The position numbers and the translations under genes were made by a program. A stretch of DNA of 64,000 bases from Echinococcus granulosus (lineage: Eukaryota; Platyhelminthes; Cestoda; Cyclophyllidea; Taeniidae): the NCBI RefSeq assembly GCF_000524195.1, contig NW_020170391.1, positions 1,176,938-1,240,937 of the forward strand, read 5' to 3'. The notes under the pieces were generated by a model. That model worked only from the letters and a program-made list of their open reading frames with translations, made no database searches and was not told where the DNA came from. This document shows, in pieces, positions 1 to 14,100 of this stretch (its first letter is position 1; the number at the start of each line of letters is the position of its first letter).

Positions 1-3000
1 CACTTGACAGAAATATCTCGAAACTTGCCTTATGCCATTGTTGGAAATGAGCACAACTAGTTTAACGACCAACACGAGGAATAAGTTTACGAGTTTGAGT
101 ACTGGTACGTTAAGTGGCTCACCCGATTTACTGCGTATGTTGCCATTTCATAAAGTAAGGAAGCGGTTCAGTCCAATGGATTGCAGACCTAAAATTTCAC
201 TGTGAAAGGAAGTATTTAGCCTTTAGACTGGGGTAATTTGGCGGCAATCATTAGATCAAACGCGATGAAAATTTAAAGAAACGCTTGCGATTAAAAATAT
301 TTAGAAACTATGGATTTGTTTAGTAAGATTGCACTCCTGATATGTGCTTACAAAAACACAAGGTTTCCCACTCCAGCAGCTTTTTCACTACAATACTTTT
401 CAAGGTAAGTTACTGGTTATACATGCCTTTTCAACTGTACTCATCTCAGCCTTTCTTTGATGAATTTGGGTGTGTTTCTTTATTCAGTGCACATAGTTCG
501 GTTTGAAGGTGATACAAAACCAGAGTTTGTCTTTAAGACCTCAATGTTTAAAATACTTGCTTAAAAGTGTGCAATCTATTTGATATTTTCCAGAGATTTA
601 ATCTGAAAATGCTATTCAAATAAGCGGGTAGCAAAGCACAAAAATGCTACATTTTCATTCCACCATGGTACAAATTTAAGAATTAATCTCTTTATCTGCT
701 TTAAAAGGGATTTTAAACACGTGTAATTTGAAATACTACCGATTCCTGCCACAAAATCAAGGTTAGTTATTTGATGTTAATACAATTATGCAGAAACAGA
801 CAGAAAATTGTGCATCTAAGTGTATTCATCACGATTAAGGGATCAGTGGTGCGAATAGCAAATCGAGACTAAAAAGCTATCTTCTAAACGTTGTGCATAT
901 TTTCTAATCGAGGTTCAAGTTTTTCATTTTATTCAAATTTTTTCCTCGAGGAGGTCTTTTGCGGAACTGTGAACGACATATTCACAGTTTTGTGAGGTAT
1001 TCTTGGAGCTCCCTATTTAATTGCAAGGCTGCGTGTGAGGTCCAATTCTACCATTATAGTAACGCAGAGAGCTTGAAAGGAGCAGTAAGATGGAGGAATG
1101 ATCAAGCCAATGCATGTAATGCTGCAACATATAATTCGGAGGATCTCTCATCCATATTCGCCATTGGAGAGACATACTTAGAGAACTTAATCATGCGTTT
1201 TGTGAATAAAATAAGGTTTCAGGTAGATCCTATCAATCCTATAGTTTACTTAATTAACTTTAGCGTAGCAAAGCCGCAGTGGTCCAAAAATGGAAATAAA
1301 TATCCCATCCAGCTAAGAATAATTTGGCTGAGGTTTTTGCAGTCAATCCTTTGCGCTTGGTCTTAGTAAATTTTAATTCCCTTCTTCCATCCTAGCATAA
1401 CATGATTGCTATTTTTCAGCCAATAGAAAAGCAGTTGAAGAAGGAATATTTTTAGAAAGGTTGAGGTGAAAGGCAACGTTTTTGCCTCCAAAGCATGCAT
1501 AAAACAGTACCATTGGTTTCGCTGCAAAAAATCATAACTTACAATTATGAATAAGAATTCATAAGAAATTATTAGGCACTTTTTAAACAAACACTCGTGC
1601 AAAGTGTTAGCTCTTCATTGCGCACCAGAATTTCTTAGAATTGAATGGGAATAAACAGCATGGGAAATATGCATGCGGAATTCTGCCATTTTTTAATAAT
1701 CAAGTTCCTACTTTTATCGGGGTCCTAGATTTTTCAAATTCGCTCAACATATTTTGACAAATCAGAGTGACAAGACCTAATTCCCATGGCAAAAAAAGGA
1801 AAAGGTAAGAAATATTATTGCAAACAACATGCTTGAATCATAACTCAAAGTTTGTTTTATAGAGCCCTTAAATTTATGCAGCAATTATTTGCGGACAGAT
1901 AAACGTCCAAGTTGACACTCAAAGTAATTTCAAGCAACATTATTTGCTTAATTTTAAGTTTTGCATCATTATTTATTCTAGTAATGAGACTTTGGGAAAA
2001 AAAATAGAGCTGCAGTCCAGTGAAACCTGAATTAGAGCGCTTGTGACCAACACCTCATATCGTGTTATACCATGAACAACAGATTTGTAAAAATTCTGCC
2101 ATTTTTTTACTCGAAACAGAGCCACCACCTTAACTGCTGTCTCTAATAACCAACAAAATTTCCGGAGTAAAATAAATGTATATGAAGAAATGAAAAATTT
2201 CTGGGACAGTTTCATGCAGCAGTGTAAGCTGCATCCCACCCAACGCATATTATTTTAGATGTAAAAGGTAGATAAATAGATGGCATACATTTTTTCCAAA
2301 ACTTTCATGCTAAAAAATTCAAAAAGGCTTCTTTTACAAAATACTTATCTAAGGCCGATTGGATGAACATACGCCAGGAAGGCAATTTATCTACATCAAA
2401 ACCATAATTCAAAAATTTTTGGTATAAGACCCATTGCTAGGTTGCAGGATTTATAAATAAAAGAACGTATTTAATCCGCATTACTTTACCATGATTTGCA
2501 AGCAAATTTTACTACAACAAAATTTTCTTGTTTGGCTAATTAAAACCTTCTTAATTGAAGCACACTTTAAAACAGTGTCCACGAAAAGCAACTAACAATT
2601 ATTTGTGAAGTTAAACACATGTATATAATGTGCATTAGAAGTAAAGAAATTAAAGGAAAAATTTGGCCATCCATAAAACTTTATCTACCGTGTCATTATT
2701 TGAAATGGATCATTTGTTGCCGTTTTGACGACTGTAATTACGCATTTTACCCGCTTTTGATAAAACCCCTAAATTTAGCTGAATAGCATCACAACAATTT
2801 TTTATTTACCGAACTATTAAATGACGGTTCTTCCTCTTAGTTATCCTTTTTGCAAAATCATAAAATATATATAGAGTCATTGTACTCTGCTCATACCTAG
2901 ATACACCAACGTTTCTTATGTTGAAAGCTGACTATCTGCATTCGTCATCCGGGTCACAAGATGAATTGGGACATTCATGGTTCGGAAACTCCATCCATAT

Positions 3001-5640
3001 TTGCTACAACTTTAAACCTTTACCATTTAAATAAATTGGAATTTTCAAGCAATATTGGTCTTTGAGTTTCCACTGGACATTGAACTATAAGCTACTAACT
3101 GCTTATAAAGCAGCTGACTGGTTTGCTCGTAAAGTATACGCGTAGCTTTGGCCTATCAAGCCTGATGGTGGCAGTTCGCCTTCATCAAAAGGCAAAAAAG
3201 GAAGAGCAGATATAAATCTTGCTGCCTTTCCATTCTACGCTTTTGAAAATTAAAAATTTGTCGAAATTTATCTACCACTTTGTAGCCTTAACAGGATGCC
3301 CACTCCAATTTGCTCGCATCATCTCCACATGGCCTAAAGCACTTTAAGAGCAGTCACAAAGTACATAAATGGAAAACCGTTGTCGGTCTCTTAAGAAATA
3401 AGTTCAATTAAGGAAGGACATCTAATGCTTGATAAGTCGATTAAGATAATGCGAATAACAATGCAAGTTTTGCTAATAACTGATGAGGCATTATCAAAAT
3501 ATGAAACACTTACTAAAAAAGTGGGTAATAGAATGAATGGTTTATAATACCAAAAGGTTTTTTCTCATATACGCTTAAAAATATGTTTAAGGCCCTTATA
3601 ACAGATTATTCATGTTCATCGGCTAAACGTTTTCCATATTTGTAGAATGACCTGTGGCCTGTTTTGGAGTAGCCAATCCCGAGATATATAAACTGACGCA
3701 GAATATATGGCCGAATCATAAGTTTTTCTGTCGGTTAAGAATATTAACTTCAACTAAACTATTCGTAATCTTTATTAGGCGAAGATTAAATCAATATTTT
3801 TTATTCACAAAATATCGCTTTTCCGACTTACAACTTTCGAGATAGTAGACAAGCGCTACGCAAATCAAGGCATGGCTAGTTCTTTAAAATGTATCCGCCA
3901 GATATTTTATTGTCTACGTTGTAGCTTAGGAGTAAGACACAACTATCAGGGCAGAACGAAGCAGATGTTATCAATTAGAAATTAAAATTTGTTATCACAC
4001 GCTGAAATTTTCCCTCAGAATGGAGATAGCAAATATTTATTGTAGAGGTCCTTTAAATTTTGGCATCTACTTTTGATCTAAAAGACTGGTAATAAGAAAT
4101 TTAAATTGGCATTATGAGACTTAGAAGCATTTGAAAATGGGTAAGTTAGACCTGGGTGTTTTTGTGCAAGCAAACTAAAGTACCACAATTTGTTTAAAAA
4201 GGAAACAGTCAAACCCATCTATTAGCTTTTTTGCATAAAAACAAAAAAGGGTAAGTTGTTGAAGGGGACAGAGTCAGTTAATGATGAGGCTGGATTCCCA
4301 GCCTTTTGAATTACGGTGACCATTCTCTGTTCGATCTACTATGCCCTCATCTGATGCCACATTGTTTCATGTCGTCTCCAGTGTAGTTTACTGTGCGCAA
4401 ACTGTATTGCAAGCGAAATACACAAAAAATAAAGGAAGCATTGGCTTAAGGTATGCTTAAGCATTCGTCTACTACGATTTATCCGGCACAAAAAGGTCAA
4501 AGCAAAATAAACACGTCCATGGTTTGCAGGAACACTAAGACCCGTTTAAACAACTAAACCTAACAGAAATCAAACCATTTTCCGTCCCAAATCACAATTA
4601 TGTATGTGTGCATATTGGTAATTTTGCTTTTAAATCAAGGTATCCGTTTTTATTTTACTATCCACTTAACTGAAACACAATTTTATATGTATGTTTCGTT
4701 TTGTTAGAAATAACTAGATAAAATCTTGTTTACTATTTCTGTGAAGTTTTTGCCAAGGTAGCATTATTATATAAATGGTAGCTTCTTAAGAAAGTTCAGT
4801 CGAAACATTAAAGTATTTATTTATAGTTATTTATTTCCATAATTTAAGGTTTAACAAGCGGTAACGTTTAACATCGGTTCCGTAAACTTTGCTTTACAGC
4901 TTTTTATTTTATTAATTTTTAGCTACCTAGTAATTAGAGTTCTGGTTTTCGTTTTTTTTGAAAAAGTTAATTAATGAAACAGTCCCTTTGCCCCCAGTTT
5001 AGCATGATTGTAGCTGGTAGAGTCTATAGATTCAATGAACCGATGCTTTTATGTGTTCTGTGATGCAGTAGATTTAACATAGACAAGTTGTATATCCATT
5101 GTCATTATATGGACAGAACTAATACATTTGAGTAAATGCCAGTCCCTCGTGAAATGCGAACAGATACATTTTGTAAAAAGAAGCGGTTGTAAGCGTAAAA
5201 CAATTGATTCGACTTAACTGATTGAGATACCAATTAATATTTCTTGTCGTTTCGGAATGAGTCTTTGAACAAACAGAAAATGTATAGGGCACGAAATTAA
5301 GAAAACACTTCTCAAGTATGCTCTTTTTTAGCAATAACTACTTGTATTCCAATGCACTAACCATTATTTAAAATATTTCGAGGACCATTCGAAATACGCG
5401 CATATTTAGCACCGGTCGAGCTTCACTTGCGAAAACCGGTAGTTTGAAATATAAGCTATCACATACCTCGAACCCCATCGTAGATTTTACCTTATTCGTA
5501 TCTGTAGCCGCCCGTTTGCAGTCAACCTACATCCCCCCAATCCCATCAAAATGTCGTGCCTATTTATACAAATTTTGGTGCAAGGAAGATGCAGCAATGG
5601 ATGATAAAACCACATATTGTTATATAACTTTAAGGTTTCA
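1..5640. other. Gene-free AT-rich DNA
   Basis: Only short open frames without codon character or splice context appear, including a 135-codon frame at 959-1366 that begins at TTG. No repeats, RNA genes or strong motif clusters were seen. Confidence 0.6.
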
Positions 5641-5686
5641 GTGAATATGAACATTTTTTCTACACTTGCCCTCTGCAAGTCGCGCT

Positions 5687-5895
5687 ATTGATTGGTTTAA
5701 CATTTTATTTTCTTAAAAATATCTGATTGGCCAACCGGAGACTTTCCATCTGAAGCGCTCTAGGCGCCTGCGCGTGTGCGTTCTAATCTTTTTTGCCAAA
5801 TAAATTAACAGTGCATATGGTCTTATAATACTGTTAAAAGATTTGACTTTGCCAATAGGCCAAATCATGAACAAACAATAAGCGTCTTCCCCAAT
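5687..5895. promoter_or_regulatory. CCAAT-box and NRF1-like cluster
   Basis: Inverted CCAAT boxes (ATTGG at 5691-5695 and 5726-5730, the second inside GATTGGCCAACC), a GC-rich NRF1-like element at 5764-5780 (GCGCCTGCGCGTGTGCG), then GCCAATAGG at 5851-5859 and CCAAT at 5891-5895. It is a small CpG-bearing island in AT-rich DNA. The arrangement is typical of TATA-less promoters bound by NF-Y and NRF1. No transcript can be traced from it. Confidence 0.3.
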
Positions 5896-8800
5896 AAACG
5901 CAATTCATGCAAGTGGGATTGTATTACCAAATTTGGCGGCTTTGTGTCATAAAATTACGTGCTCATTGCAGTGTTAGATAAAACTCATGCTCCCAGTAGT
6001 TTCATGCTTCATTGTGAAATAAACTAAAAAGAACACTGTTTATGTCATGTGTATATGTAATATTCCTACGGTATTAATAATGGCGATATTATGCAACTGA
6101 AGAGTAAATAAATGCATTTTTGACGACGTTGTGTTATTTGGTGAGGCACATATACGAAAAATAAATTCACTTTTTAAAGATCTCACAATTGCTGCAGAGC
6201 CGGATAAGAAGTACGTCTTAAGGAGTAATTCCATTAAATTCCCTCTTTCCGTGAAAGCAAAGCTAGTTTTAGTTTACTCACAAATATATGAATGAACATA
6301 ATTGTGGGAGTTAATTAGCGAAATTCCTTGTTTCTCCACTAAACCAATAATATGTTCAGTGGGTGCATTCCTAGAATGAGTACCCAGGTTTCATCTACAA
6401 ACTTCAGATAATGCAACCAGTTTTAGCAAGGCGGAATCAGCATATTGGTCATTAGGACAGGAAGTTCTTGTCCAATTTTCAGTGTACTAATTTTTAGATA
6501 TAATCTCTCGTGGAATCATAGATGTTTTTGTGCCTTAATGGGAGACGTGGGCCTTTGAAATATACCTTGCTATTGTAAAAATTAGGCTAGAGTAACTGCG
6601 AAATATGGACACCTCATTTAAGGACCCAGTTCGGCCCTTATTTTATCACAAGCTTAATACTTGATTTATGAATAGTTGCGTGTGTTTAATATTTCTTGTT
6701 TAAAATGCTACGTTTCATTTATTAAATGTAGAAATCTTGCTTCTTTGTTCTATGTAGGACAATCACTTTGGAAGGGAAATGGTCCCCTGTGTTATTAAGC
6801 CAACTCTGGAGTAATGCACTTTTAGCAGTCGAAGTATTTTAGGCACATCACTGAACCTGACGTCTTAAGTGCTCAGAGGGTAAAATAGTCTCCTTATACT
6901 GAAAACTACCTCAAATTAAATCATTTGTACCATTTTTAAATAATCATGTTCTCATGCAAAAATTATGTGCCGCGAGATTTGGTGCTAGATATTTTTTTCC
7001 ATTTTAAAGTGCACCGTCTTAAATTAATAACCCGTGATTGTAGGAATCTGCTTTGATTTGTGATTAAGTGTAAAGGGGTTGCTGGCTCACATATACCAAG
7101 CAAGATTAGGTTTTGCACCTCTCCTTTTGGAATCTCATTAACTAAGGCGTACTTGATTCCCGAACAATTACTTCATGAGATTGAAGAAATTAAAATACAA
7201 TTTGGGGTTATCCAAACTTTCTATTTACAGTAATTTTAGCATTTTTAATAACATTTAATGGTGAAGAAAGAGTATAATTAAAAAACCAAATTGAGAATCG
7301 CGATTTCAGACAGCGCATTTTTAATCCCCATTTTTAGGTACCCCTTATTTAAAGACTTTTATCGAAAATATTTTGGTTGACACAAAAAAAACATCTATGG
7401 GGAGTTCTAACCATAATTCAACTATTCTCTTGGATAACTTAACAAATCCACATTTGGCCATGGGGGACATAGTTACTATGTTAGCCTCGAAAGGTACTAA
7501 TTAATTGATAGATGAGATGGTTGTTTCTAATATAACCGTCTTTGGTCATTAAATTTGAGTGTCCGTTGTGCAGCAGGAGCTTGCTGTGGGTAAAATTTTA
7601 GCTTTGGTTTGATGAATACAGTCCTCACTAATTCCTACTCTGTGAACATTTTAGTTGTTACCACGTAATCAAAAGAGAAACCATCATAATTTCCTCTATA
7701 ATTGCATGGCTAATTAAAAAATTACAAAAGGTTTGCTAATCTGTCACACAGATTTTATTTAAGTTAAAACTAAACATCTGATAGGCGGTTATGTCGTAAT
7801 GAAGGCAAGAAGAATGGAAACTACCATGAGAGCACTATAATTACTGCAGTAAACACACCGAAACGTCAAATAACAGTAAGTCGACCTCTGACCTACCCCT
7901 GCAATTAATATTGCCCTCTCAAAAACTCTGCAGAAATCTTCGCACATTTGTAAGTCATTGTTACCATGATCGCCATGGCAGCTAATGATCACAGTGCCTT
8001 ATAGCAGCGTTGAAAATGCGTAAATTTGTAGCGACACTAATCTGACCAACCTTGATTTCACTTCAAGCGTTAACTTGAAGAGCAACAACCAAACTACTTA
8101 CAATTCGTGATTTTCTACAAAAATTGCTTTTAAAAGCATTAAATATTTAAAGTGCTTCTGAGCAAAGGATGAAATTTCAGTTTATCCTATGGTTCGCTTT
8201 GACTAGAAACCCAAACGTATGTCATTCTCGATAAAGGTAAGTCTGTATAAGCCCTGGTATTGTTTTTAGGACATCACTGAAGTTTAAATTTGAGGGATAA
8301 AATTTGATAGTACTGGACTTATAGTAAGATAAGACTGCTTTTATGACTTTGCTGTCAGGAAGATTAAGCGATACTACTCCTTTAAAGACAAATATTTATT
8401 TGGAAACTTCCTCTACCTTGATTTATTCTAGGGGGTGAGTATTCTTTACAGCGATTATTGATGAGTAATAGCTAAATAATGCAAAAATTTAATCCTTTAA
8501 GTAGTACCTATTTCACGTCACGGCGGTTAAGACGATGATGTTTCCTTCTCCCATGTCAATATAATTTACTTGTAGTTAGGCCTTCCCAATGGATTTGCTA
8601 ATAGTTTTGAAGAAAATCAGGCCGTCTTTCAAAATTTCGACTACAGAGAACACTTAGAATAGAAATTCCTTAAAACTAGATGCTACTTCTCCGTGTTAAG
8701 TAACTGCAGCAAACAGCTGTTCGACTACACCCTTTGGGCGACAAGCGGTCAGTGAACACAACCTCGTGGCTGAGCGGACACCACCAATGCCTGAGGAACA

Positions 8801-9167
8801 AACGAACTCTGACCCCTTCCCACAGACTTTGATAATCTGCAAGCCTTATCCATTCTATATGCATATAAGGTGTCCTCATCTACTCAGTCTTCTCGATGTG
8901 AGGGTCTAAACTACAGGTGGAAGAAAGAAAAGATGAACCCGTTACATGGCACTATAAATATTTCCACTCCATTTGTCACACTTTCAGCGCACATAGAACC
9001 CTGTTCCAGTAGCCACCCAGCCTACAAAGAATGGATGATTGGTTTTGAATTACCAGAATAATATTAGGTAATCAAATTGTAGTGGAAAAATCGTTAGATG
9101 TACGTTTTAGATGAAGTGGTTTCTGACGAGTAAATTTCGTAAGAGTCATCATATATGAGAACGGTTG
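5896..9167. other. Gene-free AT-rich DNA
   Basis: No supported gene. A slightly GC-richer patch at 8690-8880 has open frames on the minus strand only, without motif or splice support. Confidence 0.55.
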
Positions 9168-9205
9168 AATTTTGCATAAGACTTATGCATTTATTATGCA
9201 AAATT
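9168..9205. repeat. 12-bp perfect inverted repeat with POU-type sites
   Basis: AATTTTGCATAA (9168-9179) and its exact reverse complement TTATGCAAAATT (9194-9205) flank a 14-base spacer that itself contains TTATGCAT. This gives three TTATGCA/TGCATAA half-sites in 38 bases, resembling POU/octamer sites, or a 12-bp hairpin if transcribed. Confidence 0.55.
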
Positions 9206-10640
9206 GGATTAGTTCAGATCTTGTCACTTTCATCTGCTTATATTTATGAACGAAAGAATAAGTAGCTAGCTTTCGCTCTCATTACGGTGTTTAAGATTAT
9301 TGTTTGACGATTTCCTCTTGCCCAATATCCCCCAACTCTTGAATTCCCGCTTTAAAAGAATCATTTACTCGTTTTGAAATAAAGGCTTTAATTATTTTAG
9401 AAGGAATAAGCAATGACTAATGTCAGTCTATCGTTAGTAGTTGGCTCCCTACTTTTTAGAATTCTTAGATAAACGTGGGCCGTGGTTAAATAATTTCCAT
9501 TTGAACCACCTAAGCTAACACAGAGATCAGGTAGTTGTAAGTGTGGAAGAAGAAATTTCGGGTGTGGGTGTTTAATTTTGAGCATGTGATTACCTTAGAA
9601 ATTCCGCTACTCATTGTTGACTGCCAAACGATTTTGATCAAGGTTACTTATTGACGCTGTTTAATTGAAAGCACTAAGCAGAAAGACAGTAAAGTGTCAC
9701 CATAAGACGGTGGTTAGGATTCCGAGATTCAGAGAGGGTACGCTATAACACTCATAATTCACTCTTGCATGCTACCACTGTTCTGCTAGATTTATTTACG
9801 TTTATTAGCGGGTTTGAGATTGCAAATAGATTGATAATAAGGCGTAAGATCTCAATGTGGAGAGTTTTTTAGAGGTTTGGGAATTTATTATTCAGTGGTA
9901 TTTGATTGCCGCTGAGTGTCATTTAGGTTCGGTGTAAGCTCAATAGGTTAGAACACTTTAACCAACACATTAGAGGGCCAACTTTCTCCGTACCATGTCT
10001 TTGCCTATGAAAGATGAAAGTTTCATATTGTTAATGCTGACTTAGTAAACAAAAATTACCGATTATCAGTTATCAGTTTTGAAGGTTATTAAGAGATGGC
10101 AAGCTATTTACGCTATACATTTGCTTTAAATCTAGTAAATATCAGTAAATTCATCCCACTCATTTGGCATTCCTTGCCTTAAGTTCATAAGTTTCAACTT
10201 CAATAGGCATTTTAAGGGATTCCCCTAGATTAGAATTACTCTTTGGAGATACTTATTGTCTAGCCTACTGATTGACGGTAAGTAATAACACATAAGTACA
10301 ATTTGATGTTTTAAGTGGGCTTTAATTGTTTGGAAGCAGCGATCTGAAATAGCGAGTTTAAATGTTAATCATATATCTTGGATATGCTTTAAGAGGTAAT
10401 ATGACGAGTCGAGGCACGCAAGAATTGTCTTTTACTTAATTACCATTCAATCTGGGCAGGTGTTCTCAGTCGGAATTTCAGTATCGCATAAATCCTCAGT
10501 TAACTGTCGTCGCGCACTGTAGACAGTCCAACGATTCGTGAGTTTTACTCCTTTATCTAGGGGTTCCAGATTGTCTATTTTTAGTCAGTGATCACAATCA
10601 TGCCATGTTTCTCTGACTACTTGCCCGTGGCCATTAATTA
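9206..10640. other. Gene-free AT-rich DNA
   Basis: I see nothing coding or repetitive here. Confidence 0.55.
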
Positions 10641-11170
10641 GCTTTATACGATTGGCTTACATGTTGACTCATTTCACCATAACTCCTGCTGTTACAAGAA
10701 GTACCAGGCAAGTGTACATTCATTTCCCCTTCTTTATTTTACATGCATGCATACAAACACATAAAAGAGGTTGGCATTCCGCAAAATTCCTCTCCCTTAC
10801 CGAACGCTGGGTGTTTAGCCTTCTCCCGAGGAGGAGTTCATCCAAATCAGCTGTTCTGGTGCCACATCCACACCGAAGGCGGCCAAACAGCGCGTGTGTG
10901 CATGTGCATGGGTGCGCGGTCCGCTAATCGCATAAAACCGTGATAATTTAAAACGCATTGATCATCGTTATCGCTCCACTGACAGAGGAGGAGAAGGAGG
11001 AGGAGGCGTCAAAAAGGGTGGTGGCGACAGTTGCGCGCCTCCTGCTAAACAGGCCCCTTCGTCTCCCAGTGAGGGCGGATATAAAAGCACTCCGCTTAAA
11101 CCGCCAAACTACCTACACATGCATCCCAGAATATACATACACACTGGGTGTCGTTAAAATACAATAAAAG
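10641..11170. promoter_or_regulatory. CpG-rich island with TATA box and GGA tract
   Basis: A GC-richer block. A GGA purine tract lies at 10985-11007 and a well-formed TATAAAAG at 11080-11087, flanked by GGGCGGA upstream and GC-rich DNA downstream. This suggests a + strand core promoter with a start near 11110. Small open frames (91, 66 and 69 codons) overlap in several frames and none is convincing. Confidence 0.3.
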
Positions 11171-14100
11171 AGGTGTTTGTCCTACTTCCACGGTGGGTGT
11201 GGGCAAAGTGGAAAATCATGTGATATTCCTCCATCATTCATCATCGTTAAGCCTCCAGTTCGCCTTTAAGAGGTAACAAATCTTTGCGCACACGGAGAGT
11301 TTTTTCCGGTTTCAAAGTTGGTGCAAGTACAGTCGCTCCTTAAAATTTGATTGACTACTGAGGGAATGCCGTCAACACACGCTAAGGGAACTTTCGAAGA
11401 AAAAACACTTGTGTTTTTAAATCTTCTGAGTCTTCCACTAATGAACATTGTCGTTGCTATGACAACGCACCTATACGATTCACCGCCTTTAATGATAAAT
11501 GACTCTGGGTTAATTTGTGGTTCATAAATTAGTTAAATACGGCAGAGCGATCCATGAGAGTTTTGCCTTGAGTCTTTTGCAAGACTTATAATTTTCTCTG
11601 CATGGGAAAATTTTTGGTATTTTAAGGTCTTTCAAGAAAAAATAAAGCAAAAGGTAATACTACTCAGCATCATTACTAAGTTTGGCATTGAAAGTTGCCA
11701 AACATTTCGTTTTTCCTCACCAAGTCCCATCCTTTTTACTTGACGTGATTACTTACCAACAAGCGAAACTTTTGGCATCTGACTCACTCCTCCAAAATTG
11801 AAGAAAAGGATGAATTTTTTGACAGTGATTGGCAATGTCTGAATTGTGGAAAAATTGCTAAAAATCTGGATCTCTCTGGCAGCAGTGTACCTAAAGTGGG
11901 TCAGAAAGTCAAGGTAGTGATTAGATGATTTGATTTAACCCCAAATACGCGAACAATGAATGACATGCGGTGTGGAGCAGAATTCGACTCCATGTCAAAT
12001 TGTAAAACGCTCAAAAAGCTTATCCAGGTAGAAGAAATTGGTCTTATATAAAAAGTTTTGTAAATATTGAATGGACCCATGGATTACGATAATGGACTGT
12101 TCTTATGTCAGTTGGTAGGAGAACTCAGGTCTCTGGAGAGATTCTTTCTACTCCAAATATTACGCTAAACATCATCCGTTAAAGTTAGCGCTAATTTTTT
12201 AAAAAATGTTCTTTTTAAAAACCAGGTGAACACAGTCTAAGCTTGAAATGACTACTTCAATTTTAAATATCTCAGTTGATGCTGACACTGGGTTCTGGTA
12301 ATAAAATTTAAATTTCTTCCCACTTGCCAATCATTATCGACAAATATGGCACATTCGAAATGCCCCATTCGACGCCTCAACTCCTCACAGAAAGCATAGA
12401 GACATGTGCTTCGGCTTTAAATGTCAAGACTACTGACCTTGTCGGTTTGGTTGCATGATTGAAATCCTGACATTTTGATTTGGTTAATTTGTTTAATAAA
12501 TGCCCTTAGAGGTCGGTCGAATACTCCTTGGCTGCTCTGACATTTTAAACCCAACTCCCTTGCTTGTGATGGTCCCTTTCTCTTTCTAAATGCAAATCTT
12601 AGAACAACACACACCAGAATATTGCGATTAATCACCTCTCTCTCATCATTTAATATCCACAAGAGTTTTTTAAAATGCACTAAGCAAAGAGGAATCACTG
12701 CCATTTGATTGCGACAAAATTCTTGGTGTGAACTTTTTGGTGGTTTTATTTAGATTTATCTAGAGATGGATTGTCGATTATGCAAGATTTGAGCATCTCA
12801 TCGAAGTTCAGAGTTAAGCAAGACTAGATATGCACACGCAAAAGCTGCAAATTATGTTCCTTTCACATTTATGAGGGCTTTTGATCATTGCTAGAATGCC
12901 TTCTCCACTGAATGTCACGTTGATTTTGGGTGGCAAACAGTTTTGTTAAATATTATGATAGAAGCCCTTTTTCCCTAATTCTGGTAAACCACTCTGCTGA
13001 TAATGCTATTTAAATCGAAATTACCGTAACAATAAAAGATTAGTCGCTAATCAGGATTAGCAGCAAATTTACCATTTCAAATTGTCTAGCGCATTTGGCT
13101 CTTTGTTTGATATGTAGTAGGTGACAGCACAAATGATTCTGGTCACAAAGCTTCACTCAATTAGGATCATTTTCCCTTTTGAAATATGCATATTTGCCCC
13201 TGACTTTAAAAAGGCAAATACAAGTTGAATGATTGGTAAAAAAGGTTTGAATGCTGCCACCAAAATTGACATCGATTCCGACAGAGGTTTTCGTTTAAAA
13301 ACCACCTAGAAGTCAAATTTTTACCAGGCTTTTTTTGCAACTATCACACTGTTCTCGCCACCACTCAGCATCACTGGAAACTAGTCAAATTCCATCAGTT
13401 TGTTCTTGTAAAAGAATCCTTTTTGGATTAAAAGTGAACTTTTAGTTCAATGAGCAATCAATGTGAAAAAGAAAAACAAGAGGAAGCGTCCGAATTGAAG
13501 GCATGTTTGCAAAGAAAGGCCTAATTTAATTAGAATTGTCAGAGAGGAAGTCTTCTACTTCAACAGGCAGCAAAAGTGGCCTTTGTGTGCACGCATACGT
13601 AATCTTGAATTGGCAACAAGTTGACGTTTAACTAGAGATAATAAACTTCGTGTTTAGTTACAAAATGCTGTGTGCAGTTGCAAATCACCCTGTGAATTCA
13701 AGTTAGGCAAACAGGAGGGACACCTACCCACCACTGCACCCCTTTCCATCCGCCTCACTTAACAGAAGCAGGATACATTTGACTGTGAATGTGTCCATGT
13801 GCATGCAAACACACAGTTAAGAAAACACAAAACGGCCCAGTGGCACGTGTTAATGTCCAAATTAGAGCATTTGTTTGTCTAGGAATCAAAATAAGTTACA
13901 TAACGATGGGTCTAAATGTGGGCCGCCATTCAATAGGATTATTTCTTGATAATAAATACCGTGGGGTATTCTATAACACTAGACATTTTAAAGAGTTGCA
14001 GAATTTCTTTTCGAGTGTTCATAGAATTTACCTTTCGTAGGTTCGTGGTTTGTTTTGGCACAAAACAGTCAAATAGGATGGCAGAACATTCTGCTTATGG

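Noticed and set aside
959..1366. 135-codon + frame
   Set aside because: Starts at TTG, has no family features and no upstream or downstream exons.
5826..5845. TAATACTGTTA similar to the miR-8/200 seed region
   Set aside because: The match ends after the seed and no pairing arm is seen nearby.
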